Shown here one piece after another: positions 26,727 through 39,252 of a DNA stretch of 64,000 nucleotides. Location: positions 186,001 to 250,000 of the forward strand of contig NZ_JAKFGB010000020.1 of assembly GCF_022267515.1 (NCBI RefSeq), written 5' to 3'. The position numbers were made by a program, and so were the translations under genes. The notes under the pieces are model-generated. The model saw only the letters and a list, made by a program, of their open reading frames with translations, ran no database searches and was not told where the DNA came from. Numbering within the stretch: the first letter of the stretch is position 1; each line of letters opens with the position of its first letter. This DNA comes from Rubinisphaera margarita (lineage in GTDB: Bacteria > Planctomycetota > Planctomycetia > Planctomycetales > Planctomycetaceae).

Positions 26727-28028
26727 ATGTCCGCGCGATCTCAACTGATCCTGCTCCTCGTTCTCATCCCGGCGATCCCGTTGCTCGCCTGGGCCAGTCG
26801 GCCGTATCTCGCTCCCCGGGAACCGGTCCCTGTGATCTTTTCCGGAGGCAAATCGTACCCCGCTACCGAACAGCCGTTCCTGAAGACGAGGATCGGCCCG
26901 GAACCCCGGGGGCTCCCGCTGATCACCAACGTGCAGATTGTCGATGAAGATGGTGACGGGCAGAACGAGATCCTCGTCTGCGACGCCAGTCTGAATCAGG
27001 TGACCGTTTACCGTCGACAGGGAGAACAATGGAAGGAAGAGGTACTGATTCCCCTCGTCTCCGCACCGGCTCATGTGACGCCGGTTGATGCGGATGGCGA
27101 CGGCGATCTTGATATGGTCGTTTCTGTTCTCGGGAACATCATGCCGGACGACTCGGTGATCGGCCGCGTTGAACTGTTCGAGCGAACCGAAGAGGGATTC
27201 GAGCGGCACGTCATTCTCGACACTGTTCGACGGATCGCCGATGTCCAGCCGGGAGATTTCGATCAGGATGGCGACATCGACTTTGCCGTCGCTGAGTTCG
27301 GATACAGTCGTGGCGCGGTTCGCTGGCTGCAGAATGAAGGGGACTTTCAGTACCGCGATCATGAACTTCTGAATGCTCCGGGGACGATTCACGTTCCGGT
27401 TGCCGATTATGATGGCGATGGCGATCTGGATATCGCGGCGATCGTGTCTCAGGACGAAGAAGAACTCTGGGCGTTCGAGAACGCCGGCGACGGAACCTTC
27501 ACGCCGCGACGACTGTGGTACACCGTTAACCTCGATCTCGGCAGCGCCGGGCTGGTGAGTGCCGACCTGGACGGTGATGGAGATCAGGACCTGATTCTGC
27601 CGGCCGGCGATAACCTCGAAGACTTCGACGCCTACCCTCAGCCTTATCACGGCTGCTACTGGTTCGAGAATCAGGGGGACTGGACGTTCGAGATGCATCG
27701 CATTTCCGATCTCGGCGGAACGTATGCGGCAGCGGCGGGCGATCTGGACGACGACGGCGATCTGGATGTTGCGCTCGTCAGCATGACGAACGACTGGTAC
27801 ACCCCGGGCACGGCCAGCGTGATCTGGCTGGAGAACGATGGCGAGCAGAACTTCACCAGCTGGCAGATCGATACCGATCCGATTCACCTGGTCACAGTCA
27901 CCATTGGAGACATCAACGGGGATTCGCGGCTGGATGTGGTCGCCGGAGCTCTGAACTTCCGCAAACCTTACGAACGGGTTGGCGGTGTCTCCGCGTGGCT
28001 CGGTCAGGAGAAAGGAGGGGGCCGATGA
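26727..28028 (+). CDS. FG-GAP/VCBS repeat protein, membrane-anchored or secreted
   Basis: The 433-residue product has an N-terminal hydrophobic segment and a beta-propeller of about seven FG-GAP/VCBS repeats, each with a calcium-binding-like D-x-D-x-D-G loop (for example DADGDGDLD, DFDQDGDID, DYDGDGDLD, DLDGDGDQD, DLDDDGDLD and DINGDSRLD). Such propellers bind ligands or partners outside the cell membrane. An ATG at 26727 is chosen over an in-frame GTG at 26721. The stop TGA overlaps the ATG of the next gene (ATGA at 28025-28028), implying coupled translation with the TPR protein. Confidence 0.85.
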   Translation: MSARSQLILLLVLIPAIPLLAWASRPYLAPREPVPVIFSGGKSYPATEQPFLKTRIGPEPRGLPLITNVQIVDEDGDGQNEILVCDASLNQVTVYRRQGEQWKEEVLIPLVSAPAHVTPVDADGDGDLDMVVSVLGNIMPDDSVIGRVELFERTEEGFERHVILDTVRRIADVQPGDFDQDGDIDFAVAEFGYSRGAVRWLQNEGDFQYRDHELLNAPGTIHVPVADYDGDGDLDIAAIVSQDEEELWAFENAGDGTFTPRRLWYTVNLDLGSAGLVSADLDGDGDQDLILPAGDNLEDFDAYPQPYHGCYWFENQGDWTFEMHRISDLGGTYAAAAGDLDDDGDLDVALVSMTNDWYTPGTASVIWLENDGEQNFTSWQIDTDPIHLVTVTIGDINGDSRLDVVAGALNFRKPYERVGGVSAWLGQEKGGGR

Positions 28029-29413
28029 CAGTCATCTTGCGCCTTCTGACCGTCCTCGTCGCCCTGGAAGTGGTTGGGGCGGTTTACTGGGTCAGCAGAC
28101 CCTCTCAGGAAGTTCCCTCACTGGTTCCTCCCGTCAGTTTCAGCGATCCTGTTTATGAATCGGAGTTGCGGGAGCTTTCGGCAAACTCGAAGCCCGCCGA
28201 TCCGGAGGCGGCACGACAGTTGGCGGAAGCTCTGGTGGGTCACGGGTTCTATGCCTATGCCGAGCACGCCTATCGTCGCGCCCTGACCGCCGACGAGAAT
28301 GATATGTCTTCGCAGTTCGGACTCGCCTTCTGCCTCGATCGAACCGGACGCATCGCCGAAAGTACCGAAGCCTACCGCAAGGTCACGGCGATGGAGCCGC
28401 GAACGGAGAGCGAACAGAACCTGCCCCTCTTCGCGTCCTATTCCATTGGTCGAAACCTGCTGCGTGAACAAAATGCCGAGGCGGCGGAGGCGCTGTTTCG
28501 ACAGAAGATCAGATTCCCACCCGCTCGTTATCAACTCGCCAAGTTGCAGATTCGCTCCGGCCGAGCAGCGGAAGGCCTGCAGACACTGGGGCCGGGGCTC
28601 GACGAGCTGCCCTATTCGCTCGGATTGCATCACCTGCGTTTCCGGGCACTGCAGCAACTCGATCAGCCCCAACGGACGGCGGAGGCGGCTCGACTGGTTG
28701 AACGCTCGGCCTATCTATTGCCAATCAACTTCAGCACCGATCTCGTGCGACCGTTTACGGAAGGGTATGGTTTCCGACGGGACCTGGCCGTGATTGACCG
28801 GGAAATGCGGGAAGGGCAAACTCAATCTGCGGAGCAGCATTTGCTCGAACTGCGTGACAAGATCGGCGAACGGAAGATTCCGCAGTACGTCACTGTCCGG
28901 CTCACGCTTGGCGACATTTATCTCCGCTCGCAGCGTGCGAACGAACTGGAGCAGCTCGCCAGCGAACTGGCAGCCTTCGAGGTTCGTCCCCCCGAACTAT
29001 TGCTCTGGAACGCCGGGGCGGCAGCGTTTCAGGATCGACTCGACGAAGCGGCCGACTACTGGCATCAGGCACTACTCATTGATCCCGACATGCAGGTGCA
29101 CATGAATCTGAAAGACTATTTCCGCAATCAGGGAGATGCGGAGAAATCGGCCTGGCACTCTTCCCGGGCTCTGGTTCTGCAGGGAAGGGCGTTGTACCGC
29201 AGCAATCGCCCCGAACAGGCTGATGCTCTCTTCCAGCAGGCCGTTGAGGAAGATCCGCAGAACGCCGAGGGCTGGTTTTTTCACGCGGAGATGAACCACG
29301 ATCTCGGCAACACCGAGGTCGCACGCGCGGCTTATCAGAAGTGTCTCGAGATCGATCCACTCCACGGCCGCGCTGTCCGGGCGCTCGGAACTCTTCGCGA
29401 CGATTCTCCCTGA
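28025..29413 (+). CDS. TPR-repeat protein with N-terminal membrane anchor
   Basis: The 462-residue product has an N-terminal hydrophobic segment (about 3-24) and then tetratricopeptide-like helices, clearest near residues 60-120 (GHGFYAYAEHAYRRALTAD) and in the last 130 residues (ALLIDPDMQVHMNLKD and GRALYRSNRPEQADALFQQ). TPRs mediate protein contacts; no enzyme domain is seen. The start ATG at 28025 overlaps the stop of the FG-GAP gene, so the two are probably made in fixed ratio and may form one envelope complex. Confidence 0.8.
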   Translation: MTVILRLLTVLVALEVVGAVYWVSRPSQEVPSLVPPVSFSDPVYESELRELSANSKPADPEAARQLAEALVGHGFYAYAEHAYRRALTADENDMSSQFGLAFCLDRTGRIAESTEAYRKVTAMEPRTESEQNLPLFASYSIGRNLLREQNAEAAEALFRQKIRFPPARYQLAKLQIRSGRAAEGLQTLGPGLDELPYSLGLHHLRFRALQQLDQPQRTAEAARLVERSAYLLPINFSTDLVRPFTEGYGFRRDLAVIDREMREGQTQSAEQHLLELRDKIGERKIPQYVTVRLTLGDIYLRSQRANELEQLASELAAFEVRPPELLLWNAGAAAFQDRLDEAADYWHQALLIDPDMQVHMNLKDYFRNQGDAEKSAWHSSRALVLQGRALYRSNRPEQADALFQQAVEEDPQNAEGWFFHAEMNHDLGNTEVARAAYQKCLEIDPLHGRAVRALGTLRDDSP

Positions 29414-29461
29414 AACAGGAATGTTGAAGCTGCATGCGACAGTCGCGTTTCTCGCAGTAGC

Positions 29462-29489
29462 TTGACACCCATTAGTGAGACTGCATAAT
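29462..29489 (+). promoter_or_regulatory. Candidate promoter of the small lipoprotein gene
   Basis: A perfect TTGACA (29462-29467) and CATAAT (29484-29489) are 16 bases apart, about 100 bases before the TTG start at 29588. Both boxes are close to consensus. Confidence 0.5.
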
Positions 29490-29587
29490 TTCGCCCACCC
29501 CCATCCGATTAAAACTGTCGACGTGAGTTGTTTTCTGTCCAGTGTTGTCGGGTGATTTGCGAGACACTTTTGATCGAGGATGCTCTC

Positions 29588-30001
29588 TTGTTTCGACCAG
29601 CCGCTCTGCTGATGTTTTTGGCTTTGACCAGTCCCGCGTTGCTTGTCGGTTGCGGCGGAGGCGGCTCGTCCGATCAGCCGGAACTCGGCAAGGTGTCGGG
29701 CACAGTGACGATGGATGGACAGCCGTTGTCCAACGTGACCGTGACGTTCGTTCCCCAGTCCGGAGCTCCGTCGTTCGGCGTGACGGATGAGTCGGGCAAA
29801 TACGAACTGACTTACAGCGGAAGCGAAAAGGGAGCCGCGATCGGAGAGCATAAGGTGTCCATCACCACCCCGACCGAAGGGCCGCCCGAACCCGGATACA
29901 AGGATCCCGTGCCGACAAAGTACAACGAAAACACGACGCTGACTGCGACAGTCGTCGCGGGAGACAACCCGTCGATCGACTTTGCTCTGGACTCCAAGTA
30001 G
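29588..30001 (+). CDS. Small lipoprotein with carboxypeptidase-regulatory-like beta domain
   Basis: This lipoprotein of about 137 residues has a lipobox LVGC (C22), a Gly-rich linker and a beta-sandwich with the pattern GKVSGTVTMDGQPLSNVTV, as in carboxypeptidase-regulatory-like domains. I choose the TTG at 29588: it begins a clean signal peptide and is preceded by GAGGA about 8 bases upstream. Planctomycetes often carry such lipoproteins directly beside DUF1559 genes, as here (next gene starts 257 bases downstream). Its job is not known; a role at the cell surface is likely. Confidence 0.75.
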   Translation: MFRPAALLMFLALTSPALLVGCGGGGSSDQPELGKVSGTVTMDGQPLSNVTVTFVPQSGAPSFGVTDESGKYELTYSGSEKGAAIGEHKVSITTPTEGPPEPGYKDPVPTKYNENTTLTATVVAGDNPSIDFALDSK

Positions 30002-30049
30002 CTCCAGCCGCGTCTGGAACCATTCAGCGGAATCGGCGCAATCCAAGGC

Positions 30050-30087
30050 TGGGGAGCGATTTTCGTGAAATTACGGAAATTCCCCCA
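30050..30087 (+). terminator. Hairpin after the lipoprotein gene, possible terminator
   Basis: TGGGGA at 30050 pairs with TCCCCCA at 30081-30087 around an inner stem ATTTTCGT/ACGGAAAT with one G-T wobble. There is no T run, so termination is uncertain; it may separate the lipoprotein from the DUF1559 gene. Confidence 0.3.
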
Positions 30088-30095
30088 GTCAATTG

Positions 30096-30123
30096 TTGAT
30101 CTGTGTCTAGAGAACGCTATTGT
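30096..30123 (+). promoter_or_regulatory. Weak promoter candidate for the DUF1559 gene
   Basis: TTGATC (30096-30101) and TATTGT (30118-30123) lie 16 bases apart, just after the hairpin and 136 bases before the ATG. Match is modest. Confidence 0.25.
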
Positions 30124-30258
30124 TCCATATCAACGGGTCTGCATCAGCTGATGCAATGAAACCGTCGCTCCAATCGACAGGGCCGTGCTTTTTCTGAGGT
30201 GCCTCAGAACTGTCGATGTCCAGCACTCTCACCTTTTTCGGAAAAGGACTGCGCTTAC

Positions 30259-31266
<1,008 letters not shown>

Positions 31267-31287
31267 TCACGATCGGCGTAAAGAAAT

Positions 31288-31328
31288 CAAACCCGGCCGT
31301 TCCCCAGGAACGACCGGGTTTTTCTTTT
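31288..31328 (+). terminator. Intrinsic terminator of the DUF1559 gene
   Basis: A GC-rich stem of about 14 bp with one mismatch (arms near 31289-31302 and 31307-31320) ends in a TTTTTCTTTT tract, 22 bases after the stop. It is the clearest plus-strand terminator here. Confidence 0.9.
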
Positions 31329-31370
31329 GCGCTCATCCAACAATTGCGGGGGCAAAATAAACGCGATTAA

Positions 31371-31513
31371 GGGGTACCCCCGGTTGCTCTGCTACCGGGG
31401 CCGACGAAGTCGGCAAGAGGTCTGGGAACTGATCGTTCAGTTCATTGAACAAGGTACTCGAAGTACGACCTCTTGTGGCTGCGCTACCCCGGTTGAATCA
31501 ACCAGGGCTACCC
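31371..31513. repeat. Structured inverted-repeat element of about 143 bp (MITE/REP-like)
   Basis: Two related arms face each other: the left one starts GGGGTACCCCCGG and ends CAAGAGGT (31414-31421); the right one starts ACCTCTTG (31468-31475) and ends CAGGGCTACCC (31503-31513). Reversed, the right arm matches the left with scattered differences. The arms also hold their own hairpins: CCCCGGT/ACCGGGG (31378-31384 with 31394-31400), GCCGAC/GTCGGC (31400-31405 with 31409-31414) and GGTTG/CAACC (31491-31495 with 31499-31503). No reading frame or transposase is inside. It lies in the 385-base gap 31267-31651, otherwise empty after the terminator. It could be a nonautonomous transposon remnant or a structured RNA; genome copy number would decide. 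Confidence 0.55.
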
Positions 31514-31651
31514 GCACACTCATCGTGGACGTTCAAGTCGAACGGCACTTCCCTCATCGTTCCAGAATAATCGGCCATCCACTGGCATGCTTGCCCTGCC
31601 TCTTTGAGGCGATGCAGGCATGGCACCCGTTTGTTGGAAACGGTCTTTCAC

Positions 31652-33181
31652 TCACGACCAGTACTTGCGGTCCAGGCTTCGGTAGTTCACCGCTTCACTC
31701 AGGTGGATCTCGGTGATCAACTCGCTCGCTTCGAGGTCGGCGATGGTGCGGCAGACTCTCAGGATGCGGTCGTGAGCCCGGGCGGAGAGGCCGAGTTCTT
31801 CCATGGCGGCTTTGAGGAACAGCTCGGCGTCCGGCGTTAGTTTGCAGTGCTCGCGGATCTGGCGGGTCGTCATTCGCCCGTTGATGCGATTGGGAGCGGA
31901 TGCGAAGCGGCGTTCCTGAATCTCCCGGGCCTGCAGAACCTGCTCTTTCATCTGAGCCGAGTTGGTCCCCTCCTGCTTGTCGGCCAGTTCCCGGAACGGC
32001 ACCGCCGGGACTTCAATATGGATATCAATACGATCCAGCAGCGGGCCGCTGATCTTGCTCAAATACCGCTCCATCGCCTGGGCATTCACACGATGGCCGC
32101 CGTCCGGTCCGTAGCCGCTGGGACTCGGGTTCATCGCGGCGATCAGCATGAAGTCGGCCGGGAAGGTCGTGCTGCCAATCGCCCGGGTGATGGTCACGTT
32201 CTGGCTCTCGAGCGGCTGCCGCAGCACTTCGAGTGTCCGTTTGTTGAACTCGGGAAGTTCATCGAGGAAGAGAACGCCGTTGTGCGCGAGAGAAATCTCC
32301 CCCGGCTTCGGCACACTTCCGCCCCCAACAAGACCGGCTTCACTGACCGTATGATGCGGCTCGCGGAACGGACGCTTCAGAATCAACGATTCACCGTTCG
32401 ACAGCAGCCCGGTCGCCGAGTGAACCCGCGTCGTTTCCAGACTCTCATCCTGCGAGAGTGAGGGGAGAATCGTCGGAATGCGCGAGGCGAGCAACGTCTT
32501 TCCCGATCCCGGCGGTCCGATCATCAACAGATGATGACTTCCGGCCGCGGCGACGGTCAGCGCTCGTTTGGCGAACTCCTGTCCTTTGACATCGGCGTAG
32601 TCGATCTGATACCGGCCGTATTCTTCGACCGCCTCTTCCCAGCGGAAGGGAGCCGGTTCGATCGGCAGCTGTCCGTTCAGAAAGCCGACCGCTTCGGTGA
32701 GCGACTGGATCGGAATGATGTCGACTCCTTCGACCACGCTCGCTTCGCGAACGTTCTCGGCTGGAACAAGCAGACCCCGCTGCTGATGATTCCGAGCTTC
32801 CATCGCCATCGAAAGGGTGCCGCGAGCCGGGCGGAGCGAACCATCGAGCGCCAGTTCGCCGACAGCCGCATACTGCGACAACTGCTCCTGATCGAGCTGC
32901 CCACTGGCGGCGAGAATGCCGAGGGCAATCGGCAGATCGAGCGAAGCGGCTTCCTTCGGCAGATCAGCCGGCGACAGGTTGATCACGATTCGATCGATAC
33001 AGCGAACGTAACCACTGTTGACAATCGCCCGTTCAATCCGATGCGTACTCTCCCGCACGGCGGCCTCGGCGAGCCCGACAAGAATCGTCTTCGGCAACGC
33101 CCCCGGCGAAATATCAACCTCGACCTCCACGGGCCGCGCATCGATGCCATACAACGTAAAACTGAGAAGACGCGCCAGCAT
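31652..33181 (-). CDS. comM: ComM/YifB-type Mg-chelatase-like AAA+ ATPase
   Basis: The 509-residue protein has the ComM/YifB layout: an N-terminal Lon-protease-like (ChlI-type) domain starting MLARLLSFTLYGIDA, a central AAA+ domain with Walker A IGPPGSGKT (about residue 220) and a Walker B LFLDELPEF (about 305), and a C-terminal magnesium-chelatase-like helical domain. In naturally competent bacteria ComM helps branch migration during DNA uptake; in others the role is unclear. No competence gene is nearby. It is transcribed alone; the start at 33181 fits the family N-terminus. Cytoplasmic. Confidence 0.92.
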   Translation of the reverse strand: MLARLLSFTLYGIDARPVEVEVDISPGALPKTILVGLAEAAVRESTHRIERAIVNSGYVRCIDRIVINLSPADLPKEAASLDLPIALGILAASGQLDQEQLSQYAAVGELALDGSLRPARGTLSMAMEARNHQQRGLLVPAENVREASVVEGVDIIPIQSLTEAVGFLNGQLPIEPAPFRWEEAVEEYGRYQIDYADVKGQEFAKRALTVAAAGSHHLLMIGPPGSGKTLLASRIPTILPSLSQDESLETTRVHSATGLLSNGESLILKRPFREPHHTVSEAGLVGGGSVPKPGEISLAHNGVLFLDELPEFNKRTLEVLRQPLESQNVTITRAIGSTTFPADFMLIAAMNPSPSGYGPDGGHRVNAQAMERYLSKISGPLLDRIDIHIEVPAVPFRELADKQEGTNSAQMKEQVLQAREIQERRFASAPNRINGRMTTRQIREHCKLTPDAELFLKAAMEELGLSARAHDRILRVCRTIADLEASELITEIHLSEAVNYRSLDRKYWS

Positions 33182-33308
33182 GAGAATCGAGAACGTTCGC
33201 AGAAATCAAAGTGGTCGGACAACAGCAAACTGACGGGAACACCCGTCAATTGCTATCCTGCCACAATTGTTCAGCGATTGCCAGCCAGCAACCATCACGG
33301 CTTCGAAG

Positions 33309-33345
33309 TACGGGTGGCCCGACCGTTCCGGGCGGGCCACCCGTA
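33309..33345. other. Perfect 13-bp hairpin after the PQQ-propeller gene
   Basis: Arms 33309-33321 and 33333-33345 pair without mismatch around an 11-base loop. The stem is GC-rich and starts nine bases past the stop of the minus-strand gene ending at 33354, but no T run follows on that strand. It may stop transcription by another route, protect the 3' end, or be a copy of a dispersed repeat. Confidence 0.45.
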
Positions 33346-33353
33346 AAGATCTC

Positions 33354-34718
33354 TCACGGCACGGCTCGAATACAGACCACCTCTTCCTCATTCTTCAGCA
33401 GCACGTATCCGTTCGAGATCGCCGGGGCTGAGAAGGCGGGTTCGGCCAGCAGGGGTTCGGTGGGTTCCTGGAGTTCGGTCAACTCGTGGGGATTGGTGCT
33501 GATGACGGAGATCTTGCCGGATTCGCCGTAGAGGAGGATCGAGTCGCCGGAGATGACGTGGGTGCCGCGGCCGAGGCGGCCGTTGTATTTCCAGAGCAGT
33601 TCGCCGGAAGCCAGGTCGACGCAGCGAAAGCTCTTGTCGAAGAAGTGCCAGCCATACAGGTAGCCGTCGCGGCACGTGAGCGGGTTGAACTGACTGACGA
33701 GGGTCCGCTTGTCCTGGCGGATTTCTTCGAAGCCGCGATCAGGCAGAATGCGGAGATACTTCGTGCCGGCCTGATAGGCGGTGAAGATGACGACATCGCC
33801 ATAGATGACCGGCGAGGTCGCATTCACGAAGTCCTCTGCGATTGCTTTGAATGGGAACGACCAGTCCTCGGCTCCGGTGTCGGGATTCAGTGAAACGGCG
33901 GAGTCGGCGGCGAGGACGAAACAGAACGGCTGGCCGTGAATCGTGGCCAGTTGCGGCGTAGCGTACGACGCCGTGTGAGCGGTGCTCGTCCAGCGGGTTT
34001 CGCCGGTCTGCTGATCGACGGCGATCACACCGGCTTCCGGTTCTCCACCGACGTTGAGGAGGAGCATGTCCTTATAAACGGCGGGGGTATGTCCGACGGC
34101 GAAGACGTTCTCCGGGACCTTGTAGTCTTCGCTGAGGTTCCGTTCCCAGATCGTCTCCCCGTTGGCAAAGTCGAGGCAGCGAAGCATGCCTTGTGCGCTC
34201 TGGACATAGACGTGGCCGTTGAGGATCAGCGGCGTGCTGTATGGTCCACTGCTGTGGGGCGGGTTCGGGCAGACATAACTGGTCGGATCGCGGCGTTCCC
34301 AGATGACATCGCCGGTGACGAGGTCGTAGACCGACGTCAGTTCTTCATCGCCGATCCGATGCAGCACGACCGCTTTCTGCTCGGCAATCACTGGAGAGCT
34401 GTACCCGGTGCCGATCGATCTCCGCCAGACAACTTCAGGGGCGGAACCGTTCCAGCCGAGTGTTTCTGCGCGATCGGTCGGGACAATGCTGTCAGAAAGA
34501 GGGCCGAAGAGTCGGGGCCAGCCTTTCATCAGCTCCGCGGGGGCGGCTCGGTCGACTTCTCCGACTTCGATCGGGGCGAGTTCGTCGAGCGTATTGGGGC
34601 CGGGCGGCCGGGAAATGAGGAACGGCGTCAGCGAGCCGGACCCGATGGCGGCGATCGTTCCCAGGCCGAGACCGAAAAAGACCAGCATGGCGGAACGGAA
34701 CGTGCGCGAACGACTCAT
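33354..34718 (-). CDS. PQQ-type beta-propeller protein, membrane-anchored
   Basis: The 454-residue product has an N-terminal membrane segment (about 8-30, probably an uncleaved anchor) and a beta-propeller of PQQ-like repeats, recognised by lines such as VYDLVTGDVIWERR, LDFANGETIWERNL, AVDQQTGETRWTS and VDLASGELLWKY. Such WxxDxxTGxxxW-type blades occur in quinoproteins and in BamB-like scaffolds; the residues that bind PQQ are not evident, so an enzyme is unlikely. It stands between a hairpin and the divergent pyruvate carboxylase promoter region. Function unknown. Confidence 0.85.
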   Translation of the reverse strand: MSRSRTFRSAMLVFFGLGLGTIAAIGSGSLTPFLISRPPGPNTLDELAPIEVGEVDRAAPAELMKGWPRLFGPLSDSIVPTDRAETLGWNGSAPEVVWRRSIGTGYSSPVIAEQKAVVLHRIGDEELTSVYDLVTGDVIWERRDPTSYVCPNPPHSSGPYSTPLILNGHVYVQSAQGMLRCLDFANGETIWERNLSEDYKVPENVFAVGHTPAVYKDMLLLNVGGEPEAGVIAVDQQTGETRWTSTAHTASYATPQLATIHGQPFCFVLAADSAVSLNPDTGAEDWSFPFKAIAEDFVNATSPVIYGDVVIFTAYQAGTKYLRILPDRGFEEIRQDKRTLVSQFNPLTCRDGYLYGWHFFDKSFRCVDLASGELLWKYNGRLGRGTHVISGDSILLYGESGKISVISTNPHELTELQEPTEPLLAEPAFSAPAISNGYVLLKNEEEVVCIRAVP

Positions 34719-34883
34719 TTTCTGGCAACTTTGCTGTGAAGAGTTGGGATCTGTGCCATCTTTCGAATCGAGGGTGACGGCGTCAACGACCGCTGAGTTT
34801 TTCGCCGAATCTTCATGAAATCAGAGAGACGCCCTCGCTGACGGACCGATTAACTCACTTTGAAACAATCTCCGTCGCTCAAA

Positions 34884-34912
34884 TTGCGAATTCGTTTTCG
34901 TTTCACTATCGT
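34884..34912 (+). promoter_or_regulatory. Candidate promoter of pyruvate carboxylase
   Basis: TTGCGA (34884-34889) and TATCGT (34907-34912) are separated by 17 bases, 86 bases before the ATG. Four of six bases match in each box. Confidence 0.3.
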
Positions 34913-34998
34913 CAGGACGATCTTATCTGAGTTCTCGGATGTTTTACCTGATCAATGATTCCGTACGAGTCCGACAATACGAAAGCTGCCGCTGACTT

Positions 34999-38442
<3,444 letters not shown>

Positions 38443-38569
38443 CGACCGGCATTGCGGTTGAAATCGTACTGCGGGACAGGGCAGTAAGGGGCCAGTTCGC
38501 CTGCCACATCCACGAACTGGCTCAACGTGACTTTCTATTTCGCCCCCTCCCACTGCGAACAGGTTTTCA

Positions 38570-39247
38570 ATGACCCTCAAGCCACTTTCGCGACTGGCTA
38601 CACCACTGCTGGTCCTGCTCAAACTTCAAATCGTTCTGTTGGTGATCGCTGTCATCTTCGACATCACTCAGGTTTATCTCTTCCAGCAGGCCAGCGAGGG
38701 TGTCGATGTTGTCGAGTCCCTCGAGTCCGTACTCTTTGGAAACGGCATCGTTGCGCTGGTTCAAGTCGCTTTCTTCGTGATCACCGGAATAATCTTTCTC
38801 CGGTGGAAGTATCGCGCCAATAAGAATCTGCGAGAGTTGTCGACCCAGGAGTTTGAGTACACGCCGGGATGGGCGGTCGGGGCTTACTTTGTCCCACTGG
38901 CCAATCTCGTCATGCCCTATCGAGCGATGAAAGAGATCTGGACCGCCGCTCATCGGCAAGAAGAGGAACAAACCAGATTTCTGGGGCTCTGGTGGGGAGC
39001 CTGGATCATTTCCGGAACTCTGGGGCAGTTGTCTTTTCGGATCAACCAGGGGGCGGATGACCTGGAGTCATACACTTACGCGGCCGCAGCTGATTTCGCC
39101 TCCGATGGGTTTGATATTCTGCTGACCTTGATCGCCATCGTGCTGGTGTCGCGGATCACCACGGCCTATCAGGAGAACTATGCGGATGTCGGAGGACAGG
39201 ATTGCGAGAGAACCGATGAGTTCGCAGATGATGCCCCCGGGTTCTGA
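38570..39247 (+). CDS. DUF4328 membrane protein
   Basis: The 225-residue protein has four membrane segments and the DUF4328 signature YTPGWAVGAYFVPLANLVMPYRAMKEIW (given here in parts: YTPGWAVGAYF, then PLANLVMPY, then RAMKEIW) near residues 101-128. The family has no established function. It follows pyc by 127 bases and may have its own promoter. The C-terminal tail is acidic. Its stop is six bases from the stop of the convergent ceramidase-like gene. Confidence 0.85.
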   Translation: MTLKPLSRLATPLLVLLKLQIVLLVIAVIFDITQVYLFQQASEGVDVVESLESVLFGNGIVALVQVAFFVITGIIFLRWKYRANKNLRELSTQEFEYTPGWAVGAYFVPLANLVMPYRAMKEIWTAAHRQEEEQTRFLGLWWGAWIISGTLGQLSFRINQGADDLESYTYAAAADFASDGFDILLTLIAIVLVSRITTAYQENYADVGGQDCERTDEFADDAPGF

Positions 39248-39252
39248 GGAAC

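Noticed and set aside
31327..31716. 129-codon plus-strand frame over the inverted-repeat element
   Set aside because: It begins next to the terminator and spans repeat arms; translation lacks any domain and overlaps the ComM end.
33354..34718. PQQ-dependent alcohol dehydrogenase
   Set aside because: Only blade repeats are visible; active-site Cys pair and PQQ ligands cannot be seen, and the length is too short for a dehydrogenase.
38466..38485. Hairpin TACTGC/GCAGTA after pyc as a terminator
   Set aside because: Short stem and no T run.
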